A stretch of DNA of 20,516 nucleotides. Source: a virus. Under the pieces are notes generated by a model, which had not been told where the DNA came from, searched no databases, and saw nothing but the letters and a program-made list of their open reading frames with translations. The translations under genes were made by a program, and so were the position numbers. This document shows, piece after piece, positions 1 through 6,969 of the stretch (position 1 is the stretch's first letter; the number at the start of each line of letters is the position of its first letter). The stretch is taken from positions 1 through 20,516 of the IMG/VR virus record IMGVR_UViG_3300024306_000098; one strand, written 5' to 3'.

Positions 1-32
1 GATTGTGCTCAAGGCGCGCCTTGAGCACAATC
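1..32. repeat. Perfect 32-bp palindrome at the window edge
   Basis: Bases 1-16 are the exact reverse complement of bases 17-32, with no loop and GGCGCGCC (an AscI site) at the centre. The palindrome encodes the last seven residues and the TGA stop (9-11) of the leftmost gene. A loop-free palindrome exactly at a sequence edge is typical of a fold-back assembly or amplification artefact. A natural terminator stem or a hairpin-telomere-like end is also possible, but nothing beyond position 1 is available to tell. Confidence 0.9.
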
Positions 33-677
33 TATAGCGTTACGGCCCTCATTTTCATGTAACCACTCAGTGATTGCATCTTGATACGTATTGGCGTCTT
101 TTTCATCTAGATCGTGACTATCACAGTCGCCATAATCATGGTCTATGTAAGAATAAGCGTGTCCATCATCGTGATCCCACTTAATATGACCTACATTAAC
201 ATTCTTATTAAATTTATCTATAGCATCTTTTAATTTAGGAGACATGTCATGCTTAATGTCTATATTTGGTCTAGCTGTTTCTGCTGCTGGTTTCGGATTA
301 GCGTCAACGCAGCTGTAGTGATGCATGTTGTCGCCTCTACTGGCGCCACTGCACTTACAATCTTGCTGCTTTATATGCGGAGTATGTTCCCAGACAGCCT
401 TTTCAATAAGATCCCATTGGCCATTAGAAGTTGTTTTTAAAATTTCCATCTTTGGTTTTTTGGGTGCGGGATTTTTGAATTGCTGAGCTACTTTGTTAGG
501 GTCCTTGAGAGTATTTGGCGCTATGCCAGGTATTTTTGTGATTTTTTGAGTCTTTATAGAGCCTAATTTTTTCACTCCGGGCATCTTAGGAGAGGGAACC
601 AATGGATTATCCTTAATCTGCTTAATAAATTTTAGCAAAGTATTAAGTTCTTTAATGCTCTTTAAAAGTTTTTCCAT
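9..677 (-). CDS. Hypothetical His/Asp-rich protein (C-terminus uncertain)
   Basis: I do not recognise this 222-aa protein. Residues 1-25 form a likely basic amphipathic helix. Residues 26-80 are Lys/Pro-rich and probably disordered. The second half is rich in Cys, His and Asp: Cys107, Cys109 and Cys123 with His119/120, then a dense His/Asp stretch at about residues 164-190, which suggests metal binding but matches no family I know. The ATG at 675-677 lies 12 bp after the stop of the gp46-like gene, has no Shine-Dalgarno sequence, and sits 6 nt after an extended -10 motif. The last residues (about 216-222) and the TGA stop lie in the terminal palindrome, so if that is an artefact the true C-terminus is different or longer. 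Confidence 0.7.
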   Translation of the reverse strand: MEKLLKSIKELNTLLKFIKQIKDNPLVPSPKMPGVKKLGSIKTQKITKIPGIAPNTLKDPNKVAQQFKNPAPKKPKMEILKTTSNGQWDLIEKAVWEHTPHIKQQDCKCSGASRGDNMHHYSCVDANPKPAAETARPNIDIKHDMSPKLKDAIDKFNKNVNVGHIKWDHDDGHAYSYIDHDYGDCDSHDLDEKDANTYQDAITEWLHENEGRNAIDCAQGAP

Positions 678-683
678 TTAAGC

Positions 684-692
684 ATTATATCA
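684..692 (-). promoter_or_regulatory. Possible extended -10 promoter before the leftmost gene
   Basis: On the minus strand this reads TGATATAAT, an extended -10 element, overlapping the TGA stop of the gp46-like gene. The ATG of the next gene is only 6 nt beyond it, so a transcript from here would be nearly leaderless. The -35 region (CTGCAA at 17-bp spacing) is poor. In such AT-rich DNA this may be chance. Confidence 0.35.
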
Positions 693-2420
693 TGTATCTA
701 TAGTTATTGCAGATATTCCGTTTCTTTTTTCTACGGTTAATGTCTTTGAAAACATAGATTTAAGTTCAGCCATATGATCTATAACTATTATCTGCTTACT
801 ATTAGACATCGTTTTAAGCATATCTACAACAAGCTCTCTACCGTCTGCATCTAATCCATCAAAAGGCTCATCCAGTACGACAGGAGATATAGATATGCCA
901 TTTCTAAGTTCAAGAACCTCTATTAAAGCAATATCTACACATAAAGAAAGCGCTCTATATTCTCCGCCAGAAAGACTTCCGACAGAAACTTCCTTACCAT
1001 TTATGGTAAATTTTTCAGAGAACTTAGTACTTAGTTCACCGTCTTCCTTTTCTTTATAAGGAATAAGCTCGTAAGATGCGAAATCCCACATTTTCTCTAT
1101 ATGCTTGGCTACAGATTCATTAAAAAGATCTATAACAGAATCTAATACGTACGCTTGAGCACCAGTAGAAGAATATATGTTAGATATAGTTTTATATAGA
1201 TCTATTTTTTGACTCGTTTCTGTTATTTTGCTAGTTAAATTTTGTACTTCTTGAGCTAAGCTTTCTATTTTTAATTTTAATGTGGCATTATTTTTAAGTT
1301 TACTGTCTAATGCTTCGATTTTTTGAGAATTAAGTTGAATCTTGCTTCTTAAATCAGAGCACATAGATTGTGCCAACTCATAATCGGTTGATTCATTCTT
1401 CTTTTTATCCTTTATTTTTTTTAGTAAATCAACGTAAGATGGATCCTTTTTAAGTTTTTCTTCGCAAAGATCTATATCTTGTTTTATATTAAGCATTTTC
1501 TGCTTAATTTCGCTCATTTCTTTATTATGGTTGGCGGCTGCCATTTTATTATCTAATTTACCACCGCATGCATAGCAAGAAGAAGCGCCAGAGAAAGGCT
1601 TAACGCTTGTCGCAAGTTTATTATATTCCTGATTAAGTATCTCTTTCTTGGCTTTAACTTTGGATAAGGCTAATCTTTTTGTGTTTATATCATCCTCTAA
1701 TGATTGATATTTAGTAAGATCGGGCCTTAAAACGCTAGAATATTTAATTAAGCTGTCTTTAAGAGGCTTATTTTTCTCTTCTATAATAGAAATTTGGCTT
1801 TTAATATCGTCTTCGTTGTGTATGCTCTCTGAATAAGCTTCAATTTTTGATTCTATATTACTTAATTGACTTTTAAATAAAGTTAAATTATTGTCTAACG
1901 TTTTAATTACTTCGTCAGATTTCTTTTTTGCTGCTGAAAAACTATCTATATTAAGAAGCTGCAACATAAACTTCTTTTTCTCTGCATCGTTAGCTGCTAA
2001 AAACCTTATAGAATTAGTCTGAGAACTATAAACTATCATCATAAATTGATGGTAGTTTAAGCCTATCTTTGATTCAAACTCTTCTTGAGTTATAGTTAAC
2101 TGATTTCCATTCTCTGAGAAAGAAACTCCTTTAGGCCTTGATCTTGCGACAGTGTATTTATTAGAACCAACTTCGACTGTAACCTCAACAGTTCCTTGCT
2201 TACATCCCCTTCGTAATATTTCTGATGCAGTAATCTTTCTAGGCAATTTATCAAACAAAGCGAATGATAACGCGTTAAATATTGATGTTTTTCCAGCGCC
2301 ATTTGATCTATTAGTGTCATAATCCCAACCTTTAACAAGCATTAGGCCATCTTCATCAAATGAAAGAGACGCATCCTCTATGCTAAGGATATTAGATATC
2401 TTAATGTTCTTGATTTTCAT
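690..2420 (-). CDS. gp46/SbcC/Rad50-like recombination ATPase subunit
   Basis: This 576-aa protein is close in length to T4 gp46 (about 560 aa) and has the full Rad50/SbcC architecture. The Walker A motif SNGAGKTS is at 39-46 and a Q-loop glutamine at about 134. Two long coiled-coil arms flank a zinc-hook CxxC (Cys282, Cys285). The ABC signature LSGGE is at 483-487, Walker B VVLDEPF at 514-520 and the switch His at 549. With a gp47/SbcD nuclease it would form the end-processing complex that resects breaks, degrades host DNA and feeds recombination-dependent replication. No gp47 homologue is in the window. Its ATG overlaps the zinc-ribbon gene stop as ATGA, implying translational coupling. It is the second-last gene of the minus-strand run. 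Confidence 0.95.
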   Translation of the reverse strand: MKIKNIKISNILSIEDASLSFDEDGLMLVKGWDYDTNRSNGAGKTSIFNALSFALFDKLPRKITASEILRRGCKQGTVEVTVEVGSNKYTVARSRPKGVSFSENGNQLTITQEEFESKIGLNYHQFMMIVYSSQTNSIRFLAANDAEKKKFMLQLLNIDSFSAAKKKSDEVIKTLDNNLTLFKSQLSNIESKIEAYSESIHNEDDIKSQISIIEEKNKPLKDSLIKYSSVLRPDLTKYQSLEDDINTKRLALSKVKAKKEILNQEYNKLATSVKPFSGASSCYACGGKLDNKMAAANHNKEMSEIKQKMLNIKQDIDLCEEKLKKDPSYVDLLKKIKDKKKNESTDYELAQSMCSDLRSKIQLNSQKIEALDSKLKNNATLKLKIESLAQEVQNLTSKITETSQKIDLYKTISNIYSSTGAQAYVLDSVIDLFNESVAKHIEKMWDFASYELIPYKEKEDGELSTKFSEKFTINGKEVSVGSLSGGEYRALSLCVDIALIEVLELRNGISISPVVLDEPFDGLDADGRELVVDMLKTMSNSKQIIVIDHMAELKSMFSKTLTVEKRNGISAITIDT

Positions 2421-2764
2421 CTTTTTTTAGGTGGTTTATTTATTACGAGCTCGCCCTTGTCGTTAAATACTAACCATTTTTGCTCTAAGCAGGTCTCTAT
2501 TGAATAGGTTTGTATTAGGCGAGGAACTTCAACATTCCAATAATAATCGTCTTGCCTATCTTTAAGTATTTCTTTTTGATCTTGAAATTGTTTAGTGCCC
2601 GTAAAAGAATCAACTACTTCTTTTACAGCTTGGCTTCCAGCACTTGGAAGTTGCCTTTTCATATCTTTTTGACAAGCATGGCATTTAATGTGCTCTGTGC
2701 TAGCGTTTACGTATTTTAACGCTATATCGCCGCAATTATCACAAACAAATTTATACTTTGGCAT
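2417..2764 (-). CDS. FmdB-like zinc-ribbon protein
   Basis: This 115-aa protein starts with a four-cysteine zinc ribbon: Cys8-x2-Cys11 and Cys28-x2-Cys31, with an aromatic residue before the first pair, as in the FmdB/CxxC_CxxC regulatory-protein family. Residues 40-115 are charged and match no domain I know. Zinc ribbons of this type are common in phages and are assumed, not shown, to act in nucleic-acid binding or regulation. The gene overlaps the gp46-like gene by 4 bp (ATGA), so both products are probably made together. Its start has no Shine-Dalgarno sequence; TATAAA lies 6 nt upstream. The zinc site is clear but the function is inferred only from family and neighbours. Confidence 0.8.
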   Translation of the reverse strand: MPKYKFVCDNCGDIALKYVNASTEHIKCHACQKDMKRQLPSAGSQAVKEVVDSFTGTKQFQDQKEILKDRQDDYYWNVEVPRLIQTYSIETCLEQKWLVFNDKGELVINKPPKKR

Positions 2765-2776
2765 GTTTTATTTATA

Positions 2777-3481
2777 CTAAAAACGTATACCTATGCCCGC
2801 TCCAGTGTTTATGGAGCCTACTTGAGAATGTAAACCAATAAATAAAGGTCCAAAAAGATCGTAAGTAATGTGGCCATATAATTGTTTCTGTAAATTCAAT
2901 CCAACTTCAAGCCCAAATTTCTTTTTATTTATTTCCGTTATCTTGATTTTTTCAAGTTCTTGTGTCTGCTTTTTATATTCTTCTTCTTTTTTATCAAACT
3001 CTTTTTTTATCGAGGAAACGCGCTGTTCGTGTATCTTTTCCCACTTGTCTTCAACCGACTTTAATCTAAACTCAAATTCTTGTTGAATCTTTGTTATTAC
3101 TTGAGAAGACTCATTAACTTCAGATTCAGAGAATTTTTTTATTTCTATTGTGCCATCTGGTTTTATAAGCTTAAAATAAGAAACTTTTTGCTTGTTCTTA
3201 AGTTCTTTATTTTCAATAGTGATTTTATCAAGCTTTGATCTTAAGTCTTTATTAACAGTTACAACTCTATGTTTCTCTTTTTTTAAAGATTCATTGAGCT
3301 TATTAAGCTCTATCTTATGCTCTTCAGATAACTTTGATATTTGCTGCTCATATTTAATTTTTTCTTTTTCTTGTATTTCTTTAGTTGGATAAAATATAAC
3401 ACCTATAGCAATACCGCAAAGTCCAACTAATAAAAATTGAACTAGTTTGTTTTCTGCTATAAAGCGTTTTATAGTATCCAT
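2777..3481 (-). CDS. Membrane-anchored coiled-coil protein, possibly spanin-like
   Basis: This 234-aa protein has a short charged N-terminus, one transmembrane segment (about residues 13-31), a long Lys/Glu-rich coiled coil (about 35-185), and a compact C-terminal region with alternating small and hydrophobic residues that ends in a terminal Phe. The layout (inner-membrane anchor, periplasmic helix, beta-rich end) fits a protein spanning the periplasm. An i-spanin-like or other envelope role is possible, but I see no diagnostic family motif. Its start codon shares one base with the chaperonin stop (TAATG), so the two are translationally coupled. The endolysin gene is about 4 kb away, so this is not a classic lysis cassette. 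Confidence 0.75.
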   Translation of the reverse strand: MDTIKRFIAENKLVQFLLVGLCGIAIGVIFYPTKEIQEKEKIKYEQQISKLSEEHKIELNKLNESLKKEKHRVVTVNKDLRSKLDKITIENKELKNKQKVSYFKLIKPDGTIEIKKFSESEVNESSQVITKIQQEFEFRLKSVEDKWEKIHEQRVSSIKKEFDKKEEEYKKQTQELEKIKITEINKKKFGLEVGLNLQKQLYGHITYDLFGPLFIGLHSQVGSINTGAGIGIRF

Positions 3482-5214
3482 TACTCTTGCCCTACAAAGC
3501 CAGTGTTAGGGTCCATCATGGATTTAAAGGCATCTCTACTAAGAGCAAGTTGATTTTCTAGTGTAAAATCTCTAGGAGTAACAACTATGCCGCCTAATGT
3601 TATTAACAAAGAAGCTACAGAAAGAGCATTACCTAAACTTACTCTACATACCTTAACAGGTTCAATTATTCCTGCGGATTCTGCTTCTACAATCTTATGT
3701 GCATTAGCATCAAATATATACTGAGGAACCATGTCTATATTAGAGACATGGACGTGAAGAGCATTCCATATATCGTTAACATCTTCGCCACAATTAGACA
3801 GCAACATCTCAAACGGAGCTCTAAGCGCCTTTGCCATTATCTCCCAAGAAGGCGGAGCATTTCTATTTTTTGAAACCATATCAGATAATACTAGATGGGC
3901 TGCACAACCGCCAGGAATTATACCTTCTGCAATAGCGGAGCGAACAGCCTCAACGGCGTCTTCAACTCGAGCTTTTTTCTCTCTAGCTTCTAATTCAGAG
4001 CCTCCTCCTACCCATATAGTAGAAACGCCTCCAGTTAGCTTGCTTATTGCTGCCTTAGCGAACATCTTTTCTCTCTCATTTGGCGCGATCTGCATTATAG
4101 ACTTTAATTCAGCTATACGAGCCTCTATTAAGGCAGAATTAACTTCTGAAGTTATAAAAGTTTCATATAGCGTAACCTTTGCATTTTGAAAAGTACCAAA
4201 TCCTTCACCATCTTCTTTAGTTTCATCTGTTATCCATGCATCTAAAGTACCGGGATCATGGACAGTAGCGCCGGTATAAGCTGCCATATCATGAAGAAAC
4301 ATGGTTCTTGAGTTTGCCACTCCACCAAGTGGAGTTTTAACAGGTACTACTGTATATCCACCTTTTGTTGTCTTTGCAAAAGCAGATAGCACTACATCAG
4401 AGAATCCATGAGCTATGACAATTATGGGTTTACCGTAAAAATCTGTCTGTTCTACAGCTTGTTGTATAGCACCAGGAACCTTTAGATCATTTATGGTGCC
4501 GTCGTATAAAAACACGAGACCGTTATCCATCTTAGATTGTTGATTAGCTCTATCGTTTATGAAAGCAAGACCGATAGATCCAAGATCCTTTAAGCCTGTA
4601 GTAACTATGCAACCATCTATAGTTTCAACTCTTATACCGGATTCATCTGCTTCCTCTATAAGGACTTGACCGTCTTCGCCTGCAGCTATTACTGCATCTA
4701 CTGCAGCAGTAGCTATAGCAGTGTCACCGTTTGCAGATATCGTGGCAACATTTATAAGTTCATGTCTTTCTTTAACTGGTTTAGCGTTCTTTTTAAGAAA
4801 AGGAACTACAACATTGGTATAAAGCTCGTTAAGCTCATTCACCATTCTCTGTGGGTTGTATTTAGGATTTTTCTCGAGAAATTCAAGACCATTTTTTGTT
4901 ATAGCGTTAGCTAATACAATAGCAGTTGTCGTGCCATCTCCTGCTTGCTTAGCGGTTCTTAAACATATCTCTTTTGCAGATTCTATAATTATATTAGCTT
5001 CAGCGTTGGCAACACCAAGAGATTTAGCGACAGTGACACCATCTTTGGTTACTAGAGGAGATAGACCGTCGCGCTCTATCAGAACTGCCCTACCGCCAGG
5101 TCCAAGTGTTGCACCTACAACGGTAGCCATATCGTTAATAGTATTACTAACGATTTTTCGTATATCATTTCTATCTGCAGTTATGCTTTTAGCTTTGCTT
5201 TTTTCGTAAACCAT
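3481..5214 (-). CDS. groL: Phage GroEL-like (group I) chaperonin
   Basis: This 577-aa protein aligns along its length with group I chaperonins (E. coli GroEL, 548 aa). The equatorial nucleotide site is intact: GATLGPGG at 34-41, KDGVTVAKS with Asp58, AGDGTTT at 91-97 with Asp93, and KKARVEDA at 412-419 with Asp419 matching the catalytic Asp398 of GroEL, followed by GIIPGG at 431-436. The apical region (about 200-345) is much more divergent: the usual KAPGFGDRR is replaced by KTPLGG plus different residues. The flexible GGM-type tail is absent. ATP hydrolysis is therefore expected, while substrate range and co-chaperonin use may differ. No GroES/gp31 homologue is in the window. It is coupled by TAATG junctions to genes on both sides. 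Phage chaperonins are known (phage EL, for example) but uncommon. Confidence 0.95.
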   Translation of the reverse strand: MVYEKSKAKSITADRNDIRKIVSNTINDMATVVGATLGPGGRAVLIERDGLSPLVTKDGVTVAKSLGVANAEANIIIESAKEICLRTAKQAGDGTTTAIVLANAITKNGLEFLEKNPKYNPQRMVNELNELYTNVVVPFLKKNAKPVKERHELINVATISANGDTAIATAAVDAVIAAGEDGQVLIEEADESGIRVETIDGCIVTTGLKDLGSIGLAFINDRANQQSKMDNGLVFLYDGTINDLKVPGAIQQAVEQTDFYGKPIIVIAHGFSDVVLSAFAKTTKGGYTVVPVKTPLGGVANSRTMFLHDMAAYTGATVHDPGTLDAWITDETKEDGEGFGTFQNAKVTLYETFITSEVNSALIEARIAELKSIMQIAPNEREKMFAKAAISKLTGGVSTIWVGGGSELEAREKKARVEDAVEAVRSAIAEGIIPGGCAAHLVLSDMVSKNRNAPPSWEIMAKALRAPFEMLLSNCGEDVNDIWNALHVHVSNIDMVPQYIFDANAHKIVEAESAGIIEPVKVCRVSLGNALSVASLLITLGGIVVTPRDFTLENQLALSRDAFKSMMDPNTGFVGQE

Positions 5215-5954
5215 TACTTTAATTTCCTATGATTTTTCTTGATTTTCTTTACCACGTTATCCATCTGCTTATTGTACTCTTGAACTATTTTTTCATATTT
5301 TTTAATCTGTTTTGGATCATTTTCATAACCATAAAAACTATGACCAAGCTTTAATGCTGCCTTAAGCGAACCTGTTCCACCGCAATAAGGATCGAATATA
5401 ACAGATCCAGGAAGACAATCTGTCATTCTTATAAGAAGTTCTGCGAGATCTACCGGATATGCTTCGTCAAGAGACCCTGTTTCTATTTCCCACGTATTTC
5501 CTGGGCACGAAATATCTTCGTTGGTGCTTAAATATTCTCTTACTGGTAATCTGTCAAGTTTCCACACCTCTCCATTACAAAAATGAAGAACATATTCGTG
5601 TGAATTGACTAAATTAGTTTCTGATCTTTTTCCAGGGTACCAGGTCTTTTTAATAAGAATATTATCTATATGATTAAAACCGGCATCTACCATGGCTTTA
5701 GCTACTTCAAATGGACGCCATTTTGCTTCTGTTGGTGCATAACAAACCAAGAAAACAACTCCGTTAGGTATTACAGAGTTTTTAAGTTTTTTAGCAAATT
5801 CTTTAAATTTTTCTGTATCGTATCCATCCCTTTTTCTTATAGGGATTCTTGCGATGCAGATTTCGACGTTCTTTGGCCAAACCGCATCTTTATGCATCGG
5901 ATCCATATTGTGAATCCTTACATTTGTTTGAAAGATACTAGATAAATTGTTCAA
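5214..5954 (-). CDS. DNA methyltransferase-fold protein with degenerate catalytic motif
   Basis: This 246-aa protein resembles the permuted (beta-class) N6-adenine/N4-cytosine DNA methyltransferases. The AdoMet-binding motif I, FDPYCGGTGS, is at 187-196, preceded by a motif X-like helix (about 163-180), and a family-typical NSHEYVLHF segment is at 117-125. The catalytic motif IV (DPPY/SPPY) expected near the N-terminus is replaced by ARIPI (35-39), followed by a family-like KRDGYDTEKF segment. The fold is probably kept while base methylation is lost or altered. The start is TTG at 5952-5954 with AGGAGA 6 nt upstream; the internal ATG at residue 17 would cut into the fold. A strong promoter lies just upstream, making this the first gene of the chaperonin/gp46 operon. 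Confidence 0.85.
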   Translation of the reverse strand: MNNLSSIFQTNVRIHNMDPMHKDAVWPKNVEICIARIPIRKRDGYDTEKFKEFAKKLKNSVIPNGVVFLVCYAPTEAKWRPFEVAKAMVDAGFNHIDNILIKKTWYPGKRSETNLVNSHEYVLHFCNGEVWKLDRLPVREYLSTNEDISCPGNTWEIETGSLDEAYPVDLAELLIRMTDCLPGSVIFDPYCGGTGSLKAALKLGHSFYGYENDPKQIKKYEKIVQEYNKQMDNVVKKIKKNHRKLK

Positions 5955-5977
5955 GCAGTTTCTCCTATGCTTAGAGA

Positions 5978-6007
5978 ATTATACTTAATCTTGAAGTTTC
6001 TTGTCAA
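5978..6007 (-). promoter_or_regulatory. Near-consensus sigma70-type promoter
   Basis: The minus strand carries TTGACA (6002-6007) and TATAAT (5978-5983), both exact consensus hexamers, separated by 18 bp. The element overlaps the 3' end of the 122-aa gene. About 24 nt separate the -10 box from the TTG start of the methyltransferase-like gene, leaving room for its AGGAGA ribosome-binding site. It should drive the methyltransferase-like, chaperonin, coiled-coil, zinc-ribbon and gp46-like genes with host RNA polymerase. Confidence 0.8.
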
Positions 6008-6353
6008 GATCTATGTCAAACTCTTTTTCAAAAGAGTTCCAAACTATTTTTTCTAAATGTTTTTTAAAGTTATCTAGATCAGAGACTCTATAAGTTATTT
6101 CATAGTTCTCTTTGCCTTTTTTAGGTGAAAAATAGGTTTTAACGGGTTTATAATAACCTACTGTAGTATCCTCTTGTGTATCAGAGGTTAAAAATAAAGT
6201 TATTTCATGTTCGTCTTCATCGATATACAATATCGGATGAACATGTCTACTCCATGGAGTAATCTTAAGATTTTCTAATTTTTCTCCATATCGCATATAA
6301 AAAAGCTTTTTCAGCTCATCGTATATGTCGGATTTATTTTCCCGTGCTTCCAA
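5985..6353 (-). CDS. Hypothetical protein, 122 aa
   Basis: I do not recognise this protein. It is small, charged and probably cytoplasmic: an N-terminal helix (about 5-22), a middle region with several predicted strands, including LYIDEDEHEITLFL at about 42-55, and a C-terminal helical, acidic segment. No catalytic motif, cysteine cluster or membrane segment is visible. It appears to start at TTG (6351-6353), 20 nt inside the 3' end of dut, with AAGG 5 nt upstream; an ATG at residue 20 is the alternative. The overlap suggests co-expression with dUTPase. Its 3' end contains the promoter for the next operon. Confidence 0.75.
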   Translation of the reverse strand: MEARENKSDIYDELKKLFYMRYGEKLENLKITPWSRHVHPILYIDEDEHEITLFLTSDTQEDTTVGYYKPVKTYFSPKKGKENYEITYRVSDLDNFKKHLEKIVWNSFEKEFDIDLDKKLQD

Positions 6354-6969
6354 AGCCGCCTTCAGATCTAGCAGTATTTGAATCTACTAATTCAACTTGC
6401 TGTACAAAGAAATGAGGTGCATACGGTGCCATGATGAGTTGAGCTAATTTTTCACCTTTTTTAACAACTATCGGTTGCACTCTCATGACTGGATATCCCT
6501 GCTCATCCAATCTTTCTATAAGATTAACGTTTGCCATGACTACATGCGGAACGCCTCTATACTCCTCGTCTATAACACCAGCATGAACTAGCAACCCTTG
6601 AGCACCAAGACCAGATTTTCCTGTTATATTAGCCCAAGTACCTTTTGGCAATTTTAGCTTAATATTAAGTGGAACCTTAAGAGTTTGGCCTGGATATATC
6701 GTAATATCTTCTACTGCATATAGATCAAATCCAGCGTCTGATGAATGTTTTTTATCGGGTAATTTACCGCCCTCTAAAACCTGACATTCAACCCTATACA
6801 TGTCTTGTGTCATCTTACTAAGTTGCTTTTTCCATTCCGTGTTAACGATAGCATTATTTTGCATAATGTCTTTATACTCAAAAGAATTATTTTTTAAAAA
6901 ATATTTTTTTAACTTAAAAGTGCTATTCTCACGGGTACCATTAAAGATAAGCAAACACCACCACTCCAT
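6334..6969 (-). CDS. dut: dUTPase (dUTP diphosphatase) with N-terminal extension
   Basis: All five motifs of the trimeric dUTPase family are present: DAGFDLYA (78-85), GKSGLG (117-122), GVIDEEYRG (131-139, with catalytic Asp134), KGEKLAQLIM (171-180) and the C-terminal phosphate-binding arm RSEGGFGSTG (201-210). It hydrolyses dUTP to dUMP, keeping uracil out of phage DNA and supplying dTMP synthesis. At 211 aa it is longer than typical family members (about 140-150 aa). The family core begins near residue 56, and residues 1-52 match nothing I know. I kept the ATG at 6967-6969 because GGAAG lies 6 nt upstream. Internal starts at Met36 or Met53 would give a normal-length enzyme but lack a clear ribosome-binding site. 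The start region pairs with an upstream hairpin cluster. Confidence 0.93.
   Translation of the reverse strand: MEWWCLLIFNGTRENSTFKLKKYFLKNNSFEYKDIMQNNAIVNTEWKKQLSKMTQDMYRVECQVLEGGKLPDKKHSSDAGFDLYAVEDITIYPGQTLKVPLNIKLKLPKGTWANITGKSGLGAQGLLVHAGVIDEEYRGVPHVVMANVNLIERLDEQGYPVMRVQPIVVKKGEKLAQLIMAPYAPHFFVQQVELVDSNTARSEGGFGSTGK

Noticed and set aside
2769-2776. TATAAATA on the minus strand, matching the T4 late-promoter core
   Set aside because: I noticed only this copy, not one before each likely late gene such as the fibres, so a T4-type late promoter system is not supported here; in AT-rich DNA one copy is expected by chance.
4856-5209. 117-aa open frame on the plus strand opposite the chaperonin
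   Set aside because: It lies wholly antisense to a highly conserved coding region, has no convincing ribosome-binding site and no recognisable protein features.
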